Under the pieces are notes generated by a model, which was not told where the DNA came from, did no database searches, and saw only the letters and a list, made by a program, of their open reading frames with translations. From Dromiciops gliroides (Eukaryota > Chordata > Mammalia > Microbiotheria > Microbiotheriidae): 64,000 bases of DNA. Position 1 is the first letter of the stretch. The number at the start of each line of letters is the position of its first letter. The translations under genes were made by a program, and so were the position numbers. Below are positions 56,408 through 64,000 of the stretch, one piece after another. The stretch is taken from positions 625,141,291-625,205,290 of the forward strand of contig NC_057863.1 of assembly GCF_019393635.1 (NCBI RefSeq), written 5' to 3'.

Positions 56408-56563
56408 TTTGTTTGTTTGTTTGTTGTGTGGAGCAATGAGGGTTAAATGACTTGCCCAATGTCACACAGCTAGTAAGTGTCAAGTGTCTGAGACCAGATT
56501 TGAACTCAAGTCCTCCTGACTCCAGGGCCGGTGCTCTATCCACTGCACCACCTGCTGCCCCCT
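56408..56563 (-). mobile_element. CORE-SINE copy, tail type II
   Basis: An antisense copy with a (TTTG)n tail. It abuts an L1 ORF1 piece. Confidence 0.9.
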
Positions 56564-56565
56564 CA

Positions 56566-57590
56566 TTTGGGGGTTTCTATCAGAAGGTCGCCAGTGGATT
56601 TTTTCAATGTCTACTTTGCTCTCTGATCTTTCTTTTATAGTTTCTTGAAATATTATGTCTAGGACAATTTTTTGTTCGTGACTTTCAGGCAGTCCAGTGA
56701 TTCTTAAATTACCTCTCCTTGATCTGTTTTCCAGGTCAGTTGTTTTTGCTATATTTCATATTTTCTTCAGTTTATTTTCAGTCTTTTGACTTTGATTATT
56801 TCTTGATGTGTCATGGAGTCATTAGCTTTCATTTGGCCAATTCTAACTTTCAAGGAATTATTCTCTTCAGTATGGTTTTGTACTTCTTTTCCCAAGCTGA
56901 TACATCTTTTTTTCATATAATTCTTTCCTGGTTTTTATGTCTTTTCCCATCTTTCTTCTATTGGTATCATTTGGCTTTTAAAATCTTTTTTTTTTAATGC
57001 TTCTTTAACTCTTCTAGGAATTTGTGCTGAGTTTGTGTCCAAGGTACATTTCTCTTTGAGATTTTGCTTGTAGATGATTTTGAGTTGTTGTCTTCTTCTG
57101 AGTTTGTGTCTTGAGCTTCCCTGTCACCGTTGTAGCTCTTTGTGATCATTTTCTTTTTTGTTTGTTTTTTTTTGTTATTTTTCCAGCCTACTTCTTAACT
57201 TTGGACTTTACATTACTGCTGGGTGCTGTACTCTTTAGGTGAGGGGAAATGTTTGGCCTGAACATCTGTCTTCTTATATTCTTCTGTTGCTTTCATAACT
57301 CTGACTGGAGACTTGCAAAACTTTCAGTGCCCCCAAAGTGGTAAGATCTGGGGAGGTCTGTTCACTGCACCCCCCTCCCTGGATCTAAGTTCTGTAAGTT
57401 CCTGACCAGGTTTGTGTCTATTGGCTAGTTTATGGCTGGGAGTTTCAGAAGACTACTGGTTGACTCTAGTGCTACTGGTCCTCTGAGAGAGTTACACAGG
57501 TTCAGAGAGATTGAAACACCAGTTCCCTTTTGGTCTGGGACACTGTTCTCTCCTCCTGGAAAAAGGATTCATGACTTCTTGGTTCTCCTG
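56566..57590 (-). mobile_element. L1 5' UTR and ORF1 N-terminal part, another L1 subfamily
   Basis: On the minus strand: 5' UTR (57590-57190) and ORF1 with coiled coil and RRM start, ending near VDIEKIHWRPSDRNP at 56566. ORF1 has frame breaks. It differs clearly from the copies at 5310, 39360 and 41830. ORF2 is absent, so this is a third head-only L1 piece, but I see no target duplication. Confidence 0.75.
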
Positions 57591-57599
57591 ATCTAGAAT

Positions 57600-57990
57600 T
57601 GATATTCCTAAACAACAGATCTGGTCCCATCATGTTACCACTCAGAAATTTTCAACGATGTGTAAAATGCTTAGTACAGTGCCTGGTATACAGTAGGCAT
57701 TTAATAGTTGCTCGTTCATTTCCCTTTCCTTCAAGAGCCACCTCAGGTAATATCTCCTACCTGAAGCCTTCCCTGATTTCCCTCAATGCTTAGTGCTCTC
57801 TCTCCTTCTTTCTATTACTATGTTTCTTTGTTCATTTGTTTTAATGCATCTGGGTACATGCTACATACCCTAGTAGAATGTAAGCTCTTTGTGGGCAAGG
57901 ACTAATTTGCTTTTACTTAGTATTTCTATTTCCTACTCTAGTGCCTTGTATACAGTAGGTGCTAAGTAAGGTTTGCTGAATTCAAATTGT
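57600..57990 (+). mobile_element. L2 LINE 3' part
   Basis: CCTGAAGCCTTCCCTGATTT, GAATGTAAGCTCTTTGTGGG and CAGTAGGTGCTAAGTAAG. Confidence 0.75.
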
Positions 57991-58179
57991 GCTTTTTTCT
58001 ATTAAAAAAAAAGGTTGAATGATATATATAAAATTATATATCCATGACTCTGTTTGGATAGCTAGTGACACTTATTTATCTTATTTATACTCCACCCCCC
58101 TTTTTTTTTTAATCTGATCTGTGACTTTAATGCTTTTGTGAAATCCCAAAGAAGACATTTCCTCCATGCATTCAGATCA

Positions 58180-58300
58180 TCACCTTTTCTGTAACTTAGA
58201 GTCAAAAAGTTGGCTAGGAGGATAGAAATGTCAAGTGGCTTGTCCAAGGTCATACAGTCAACATCTGTCAGAGGCAGGACTTGATCCTTGATTCTGTTCT
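58180..58300 (-). mobile_element. Worn MIR SINE
   Basis: GGCTTGTCCAAGGTCATACA and GAGGCAGGACTTGATCC. Confidence 0.6.
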
Positions 58301-58335
58301 GTACATAAATATATTTTTTAAAATAATTATACCTA

Positions 58336-58496
58336 GGGGTGGCTAGGTGGCGCAGTGGATAAAGCACCGGCCCTGGAGTCAGGAGTACCTGAGTTCAAAT
58401 CCGGCCTCAGACACTTAACACTAGCTGTGTGACCCTGGGCAAGTCACTTAACCCCAATTGCCTCACTAAAAAAAAAAAAGTCTAAAAAAAATAAAT
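58336..58496 (+). mobile_element. CORE-SINE copy, tail type I
   Basis: A sense copy, head GGTGGCGCAG kept. Target duplication AAATAATTATACCTA. Confidence 0.93.
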
Positions 58497-60002
58497 AAAT
58501 AATTATACCTATACTTTCAAGTGTTTTTTTAAATAGAAATGAGCTTTACTTTAACAACCTTTTCTGCATCTATTGATATAATCACATGGTTCTTAAAAAA
58601 CTTTATTATTGCTATAATATCAGGACCAACATAATAAAAATGATAATTTTACCTAAGCTAATTTATATATTCAATGTCATCCCAATTAAATTACCAAAAA
58701 TTATTTTACTGAATTTTTAAAAATAACAATATTCCCTCAGAAGAATAAAAAGTCAAGAATATCAAAGGAACTAATGAAAAAATGTAAAGGAAAGAGATTT
58801 AACAGTACCAGATCTTAAAATATATTATAAGGCAGTAATTATGAAAACTTATCTGGTACTGGCAAGAAACAGAAAGGTAGATCAGTACAACAGGGTAGAC
58901 ATATAATACACCACAGCAGCAAATGACTATAGTAGTAACCTTGCATTTGACAAGTGTAAAGACAAGTTTTGGGGGATAAGAATTCATTATTAGGTAAAAG
59001 TTGTTGGTAAGAAAGTAGTCTGGCAGAAATTCAGCACAGACCAATATCATATAGCATTTACCAAGACAAGGTCAAAATGGATAAATGACCTACATTATAA
59101 AGAGAGCTATTACAAGAAAATTGGAAGAACATGGAACATAATACTTATCAGACCTGTGGATAGGTGAATAATTTATGAATAAACAAGAGAGAGAGAGCAG
59201 AGTGAGGTATAAAATGGATAATTTCAATTACATTAAATTTAAAAGAATTTGTACAAATAAGTAAATGTAGCCAAGATCAGAAGGAAAGCAGAAAATCAGG
59301 GGGGAAATTTTATGGACAGTTAAGGTCTCATATATCAAAAATATAAAGAACTTCATAAAACCTATAAGAATATGAGTCATTCCCCAATTGACAAGTGGTC
59401 AAAGGATATGAACAGGCAGTTTTTAGATAAAGAAGTCAATCCAATTTATAGTCATATGAAAGAATGTTCTAAATTGTTATCGATTAGAGAAATGCAAATT
59501 AAAATAACCATAAGATAGCATTTTATACCTATCAGATTAGCTAAAATGATTGAAGGGGGAAATGACAAATGTTGGAGAGGATGTGGAAAAATTGGGACAC
59601 TAATTCATTTTTGGTGGAACTGTGAAGTAATCCAACCATTTTGGAGAACAATCTGGAATTGTGCCCAAAGAGTTATTTAACTGTCTATACCCTTTGATCC
59701 AGCAATACCACTACTAAGCTTGTTTCCAAAGATAATTAGGGAAAAAGGAAAAGCACCAATATATTCTAAAATATTTATAGCAGCTCTTTGTGGTGGCAAA
59801 GAACTGGAAATTGAGGGAATGCCCATCGATTGGGGGAATGACTGAACAAGTTGATATGGTATATGATTGTGATGGAATACTACTGTGCTGTAAGAAATAA
59901 TGAGCTTGATTATCTTAGAAAAATATAGAAAGACTTTCATGAAATAGAGTGAAATGAACAGAACCAAGAGAACATTGTATACAGTAGCAGCAATATTGTT
60001 TT

Positions 60003-60073
60003 GTTTTGTTTTGTTTTGGTGAGGCAATTGGGGTTAAGTGACTTGCCCAGGGTCACACAGCTAGCTGCCCCTT
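60003..60073 (-). mobile_element. Internally deleted CORE-SINE, tail type I
   Basis: Tail and core up to CACACAGCTAG, then directly CTGCCCC: only about 70 bp. AGCAATATTGTTTT is repeated on both sides. The join uses the CTAG present at both points of the full SINE. Confidence 0.9.
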
Positions 60074-60391
60074 AGCAATATTGTTTTAAGAACAACTTTG
60101 AGTGACCGTCATTTTGACTTATAAATACCCAAATTAACTACAAAGGACAAATAAAAGGAGACACTATCTGCATCCAGAGAAAAAATTGATAAACAGAAGT
60201 GTGTATAGAACGATTTTACAGATACATACATATTTTTGTCTAATGGTAGCCATCTTGGGTGGGGGAAGGGAAGAAAAAAAGGAAAAAAAGAAATTTACAC
60301 AATAACTTTATTATATATTTAAAAGGAATAGCAAGTTGTACACAATAGATTTGCAGTTTCATGTGCAATTGTCTTTTTAAAAACCATACTA

Positions 60392-60538
60392 GGGGCAGCT
60401 AGGTGGCACAGTCGATAAAGCACTGGCCCTGGATTCAGGAGGACCTGAGTTCAAATCGGGCCTCAGACACTTGACACTTACTACCTGTGTGACCCTGGGC
60501 AAGTCACTTAACCCCCATTGCCCTGCAAAAAAAACCCC
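60392..60538 (+). mobile_element. CORE-SINE copy, tail type II
   Basis: A sense copy flanked by CCATACTA in the L1 3' region. Confidence 0.93.
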
Positions 60539-60639
60539 AACCCATACTATGTTATGGAAATGCTAATTTTATTCCATAAATTAAAAATAAAATAATTTAA
60601 AAATAATTATGCTTTATTTATTTTACCATTCTTTTGTTG

Positions 60640-60942
60640 TTGTTTTTTAAGCAACTGGATTGAGGTGACTCACCCAGGGTCATACAGCTAGTAAGTATCT
60701 GTAAGTATTTGAACTCAGGTCTTTCTGACTCCAGGGCCAGTTGCTCTTTCTTTCTTTCTTTCTTTTTTTCTTTTTTTGTGGGGCAATGGGGGTTAAGTGA
60801 CTTGCCCAGGATCACACAGCTAGTATCAAGTGTCTGAGGCCGAATTTGAACTCAGGTACTCCTGAATCCAGGGCCGGTGCTTTATCCACTGCCCCACCCA
60901 GCCGCCCCCAGTTGCTCTTTCCATTGCGCCACCTAGCTGCCC
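60640..60942 (-). mobile_element. Old CORE-SINE split by another SINE
   Basis: Outer copy: 60640-60736 (core and B box) and 60910-60942 (head CATTGCGCCACCTAGCTGCC). Confidence 0.85.
60737..60909 (-). mobile_element. CORE-SINE copy nested in another SINE, tail type II
   Basis: A full-length antisense copy with a (TTTC)n tail. Duplication CAGTTGCTCTTT belongs to the outer SINE. Confidence 0.92.
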
Positions 60943-60944
60943 CT

Positions 60945-61245
60945 TAATATCTATTTTTTAAAATTTTGAGTTCCAACCTTTTCTCCCTCTAGCCCCTCCC
61001 CACCCTTTGAGAATGCAAGCAATATATCAATGATACATGTGAAGTCACATATCTATGTATATGGAGATTTATATATACCCCCATCAATATATGTGTGTAT
61101 ACATATATATGTGCATATTATGTATATACATATGTATCTATACACATATGGTGCTACATAGCACATAAGGTGCTATAAAAATATGTGCATTCATATATAC
61201 ACACACATATATATACTCACTCATATATACGCACACATATATCCC
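60945..61245 (-). repeat. L1 3' UTR scrap followed by TA/CA-rich repeat
   Basis: 60945-61055: AAATTTTGAGTTCCAACC and CTCCCCACCCTTTGAGA, reverse L1 3' UTR. 61056-61245: imperfect ACATATATAC-type simple repeat. Confidence 0.65.
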
Positions 61246-61413
61246 TCAGTATTGTGCCTAGCATATAGTAAGAGCTTAATAAATGCTTCTCGCCTTGCCC
61301 CCTTTTTTCCTACTTAGTAAGGCATGTCTTGTAACAAAGATTTTTTTGAAAAAGAGAGAAAAAATTCAGAACCCTACCCCACACATACCAGCCAAATCTA
61401 TATAAAAATATAC

Positions 61414-61570
61414 CTGGGGGCAGCTAGGTGGCGCAGTGGATAAAGCACCGGCCCTGGATTCAGGAGTACCTGAGTTCAAATTCAGCCTCAGACACTTGAC
61501 ACTTACTAGCTGTGTGACCCTGAGCAAGTCACTTAACCCCCATTGCCCCGCAAAAAACAAAAAACAAACA
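61414..61570 (+). mobile_element. CORE-SINE copy, tail type II
   Basis: A sense copy with head GGTGGCGCAG and a CCCCGCAAAAAAC tail start. Confidence 0.92.
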
Positions 61571-62215
61571 AACAAAAAACTAAAACTTTTTTCACGGCAG
61601 GAAGTAGTTTCCTCATAGGTATGCAATAAAGGACATAAATCTGTTAAAATAGAATTCAAGGTGACTTCCTGGTTTGTTTTCTTTGGCTTTCCTTAGCTGT
61701 TAGTAATGATGCTACTTTAATAAGCTATATCTTGCCGCTAGATGGCGCAGTGGATAAGATAAGTGGATAAGTGGAGAACCCGGGAACCTAGTGCCGTGCT
61801 GCCCATGTGATCTTAGTTTGGCCTCCCCTGCTAAATTGTAAGCTTTGATCTAACGGAGACAAGACATTCAAGCAGGTGTTAGCTTAGAATTCAGTAGTTT
61901 GACGATGCCTCTTTGCACTTGGCTCTGAACTAGAATTCAGTAGTTTGACGATGCCTCTTTGCACTGGGCTCTGAACACTTATGGAAAGGGAGCGCTGGAA
62001 GAAAAAAGAAACATCATGCATTTTGCACTATACGGGAGAAATGTACATGGGCTGGGACGAGCTGCATCCTCCGGGACTCTGATGAGGTATGGATGGTGGC
62101 GCTTTGAAATGATGGGCTGCTTGCAACCAGTCCCACCGTGCTTTTTGCTTAGTTTGAAGAATCAGAGAAAAAGAGGGGTCTGATCGCCTCCGGCTGCTGT
62201 CAAAGCTGCCAGTCT
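61571..62215. other. Mostly unassigned stretch with a 43-bp tandem duplication
   Basis: 61730-61755 is a bare SINE-head piece (CCGCTAGATGGCGCAGTGGA). 61890-61975 holds two copies of AGAATTCAGTAGTTTGACGA.. in a row. The short frame at 61959-62183 overlaps the duplication and shows no similarity I know. Confidence 0.5.
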
Positions 62216-62365
62216 TTTTTTTTTTTTTTTTTTGCCGGGCAATGAGGGTTAAATGACTTTCCCAAGATCACGCAAGTACTGTCAAAGTGTCTGAGGTCGG
62301 ATTTGAACTCAGGTCCTCCTGAATGCAGGGCCGGTGCTTTATCCATTGTGCCACCTAGTTGCCCC
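62216..62365 (-). mobile_element. CORE-SINE copy, tail type II
   Basis: An antisense copy with a long T tail. Target duplication CTGCCAGTCTTTTTT. Confidence 0.92.
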
Positions 62366-62684
62366 CTGCCAGTCTTTTTTTTTTTTTTGCTATTTACCTT
62401 TTGACTGGGTTTACCAACCACCATCCCTCACATTGTCATCGGTGCACTTTGTTCAATTATAACCAAAGAAAATCCAGTGGAAGCCAAATCCTCGATTTGG
62501 TGTGATTTATAATGGCAGCTCACAGGTATTCAGGAAGAGGTTTTAATCCTTTTAGAGAGATGGGGAACACATTCCTGCAATACCCCCCCTCTCCCACACA
62601 CACACCTGTAACACTGGGGTTTGGGAGCAGGTGGTAATGGACACTGAGCCCTTATGGAAGTTCCACAAACATATTTGTTGGCAA

Positions 62685-62930
62685 GAGAATAAGCATTTAT
62701 ATAGTGCCTACTAAACCAGGCACTATGCTAAGTGTTTTTGTTTGTTTGTTTGTTTTTGCAAATATTATGTCTTCTGATTCTCATGACAAGCCTGGGAGAT
62801 ATTATTATTTCCATTTTATAGTTGAGCAAACTGAAGCAGACAGGTGTTAATGATTTGCCCATAGTCACACAACTAGTAAGTGTCTGAGGCTGAATTTGAA
62901 TTCAGGTCTTTCCAATTCCAAGTCACAGAC
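62685..62930 (-). mobile_element. MIR SINE
   Basis: Antisense MIR with an inserted (TTTG)n run: AAGCATTTATATAGTGCCTA, CCATTTTATAGTTGAGCAAA. Confidence 0.82.
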
Positions 62931-63127
62931 ATTCACGTACCCACCTACACCATCCTATCATATAGCAGCATATGATTAAGTGGCATGAGTGGTGTGAACA
63001 GCAAGTGCCATTGTCAGGAGATCAGAGGAAAGAAGGGGGTTACTGTGGCTAAGTGGGTTGAGGTTCATAAGTAGGAGCGGGAAAAGGTTGGTAGTATTGT
63101 GAAATCCAGGAAGGTATAAAAGCATAG

Positions 63128-63230
63128 AGAAACAGCACGGTGCCGTGGACAGCCCACCATACTTGGAGTCAGGAAGACCTGAGTTCAAGTCCTGCCAGTA
63201 TTATGGGTACCCATGAGCAAATCCCCTTAT
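63128..63230 (+). mobile_element. Old CORE-SINE
   Basis: Worn head and B box (GGTGCCGTGGACAGCCCACC, GAGTTCAAGTCCTGCC). Confidence 0.65.
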
Positions 63231-63454
63231 CACTTAATGAGAAATGCCTCTCATAATGCAGCAGTGGATGGAGTTTCTATTCTCCTCATACCAATGAAAT
63301 GATGGCTCTGGACTCCAAACCAGCACACCAGCAGAAGTACTGAGACTACAGTTAAGGAGAGATATTTGAGGGAATGGGGAACAGAGCTGCCTGGCTCAAA
63401 GAGGGGCCCTAAGCTAAGTGAAATCAAAGAGCAAGACAGGGGAACCATGATGCT

Positions 63455-63690
63455 TTAAGGTTTATGAAAGACTTTTTAAAAGCAGTATCTCATTTGATCC
63501 TTACAACAATCCTGGAAGGTAGGTGCATTCATTATTCTCATTTTATGGATGAGAAAATAGCGGTTGAGTGACTTGCTCAGGGTCACACAACTAGGGAGCC
63601 TTACAGCTATTAAGTGAGGTGTTCTGGGATATAAACCCAGGTCTTCCTGACTCCATGTCTAGGGCTCTATCAACTGAGAGACCTAGATAT
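63455..63690 (-). mobile_element. MIR SINE
   Basis: ATCTCATTTGATCCTTACAA, GAGTGACTTGCTCAGGGTCA: antisense MIR. Confidence 0.82.
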
Positions 63691-63747
63691 CAGAACATAT
63701 CTAAAAGCTGGGAAACCTTTTGGAAGCATTCAAATACTTCCAATCAT

Positions 63748-63860
63748 CCCCTAGGTGGTGCAGTGGGGTAGTGTGTTGGATCTGGAATATGAAAAATCTG
63801 AATTAAAATCTGTCCCCATTCACTTTCTGGCTGTGTGACCCTGGGCAAGTCACCTAATTT
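63748..63860 (+). mobile_element. Old CORE-SINE
   Basis: CCTAGGTGGTGCAGTGG head and TGTGTGACCCTGGGCAAGTC core. Confidence 0.75.
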
Positions 63861-64000
63861 TCTGAAGAAGCTTGGGGAAATTGCAGCCAAACAGTTTGGG
63901 AAGCAGGCAAATGACTCTCCCTATTCAATAAATTAAATTAATCTATTATGGAATTTTGATTTCTCCTTTGTAACCCACCTTCACACAGTGTGTTTCTGGG

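Larger units (their letters stand above)
58512..60599 (+). mobile_element. L1 3' part with short inverted 5' segment (twin-primed)
   Basis: 58512-58620 is reverse ORF2 (CTTTTCTGCATCTATTGATA). From about 58621 sense ORF2 (CCAACATAATAAAAATGATA) runs to the C-terminus, 3' UTR and a tail near 60599. AAAATAATTAT lies at both ends. SINEs at 60003 and 60392 lie inside. Confidence 0.82.
51607..64000 (-). other. RBP7: RBP7 intron 1 (partial)
   Basis: Everything right of exon 2 should be intron 1. I found no exon 1 match on the minus strand for the expected MPADLSGTW..NFEGYM segment. The stretch is filled with SINE, L1, L2, MIR and hAT copies listed separately. The 300 bases next to exon 2 (51607-51895) hold only a short L1 tail-like piece near 51780-51840. 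Confidence 0.7.

Noticed and set aside
61959-62183. 74-codon plus-strand frame
   Set aside because: It overlaps a tandem duplication and shows no recognised similarity or splice context.
52000-64000. RBP7 exon 1
   Set aside because: No minus-strand segment reads like the expected N-terminus; it is most likely outside the window.
1-64000. tRNA genes suggested by A-box and B-box motifs
   Set aside because: All strong matches are SINE heads without a foldable full-length tRNA.
1-64000. CRISPR array, operon or phage features
   Set aside because: The sequence is vertebrate. The regular repeats are SINEs, microsatellites and LTR tandem units.

Overview
The window is vertebrate nuclear DNA, almost certainly from a marsupial. 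It is packed with copies of one tRNA-headed CORE-SINE, about 38 clear copies in 64 kb. Its body starts with a GGGGCAGCTAGGTGGCGCAG-type head and carries the MIR-like core. I know this element only from marsupials (WSINE1/MAR1-like; the name is from memory). It sits with mammalian-type L1, L2, MIR, hAT and endogenous-retrovirus remains. I cannot name the species.

The only host gene I can support is RBP7 (cellular retinol-binding protein IV) on the minus strand. Exon 2 (51428-51606), exon 3 (51233-51334) and exon 4 (coding 48234-48284) have correct splice sites, phases and the usual lengths for the family. A poly(A) signal lies at 48055-48060. Exon 1 (about 24 codons) was not found and is probably beyond the right edge, so 51607-64000 is intron 1. 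In human the next gene downstream of RBP7 is UBE4B, so 1-48000 is probably the intergenic side facing it. I recognised no UBE4B exon.

Layout by region. 1-2625: an antisense L1 end, then a long L2 split by a solo LTR and a SINE. 3478-10768: one old class I-type retrovirus fossil (LTR, tRNA-Arg-like primer site, gag, protease, RT, RNase H) broken up by an LTR, an L1 head and six SINEs. 10769-18100: L1 pieces, RTE-tailed SINEs, and a head-to-head pair of L1s with another L1 end nested inside. 18600-20010: two MIRs and a solo LTR. 21300-29220: an ancient repeat split by a 4.8-kb L1-derived element without most of ORF2 (HAL1-like), which itself holds two solo LTRs and a SINE. 29500-38530: MIR, L2, SINE, a solo LTR and stretches I cannot assign. 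39360-47688: a second HAL1-like element, then an L1 with an inverted 5' part holding four nested insertions, one of them an L1 head with an unbroken 288-codon ORF1. 48035-51606: RBP7 exons, with a CpG-rich solo LTR and a hAT remnant in intron 3. 51607-64000: intron 1, full of SINE, L1, L2 and MIR.

The most interesting signals are in the L1 layer. First, two HAL1-like copies carry the same SINE-derived module at a site that is empty in a third, ORF2-bearing L1 copy. Second, two L1 copies have deletions that start at the same point in the 5' UTR, beside a GTAAAAG splice-donor-like motif, and end just after AG, as expected if spliced L1 RNA had been reverse-transcribed. Third, at least two L1 insertions keep the 5' end, stop inside ORF1, and still have target duplications. 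The SINE head also carries a near-consensus CTCF core.
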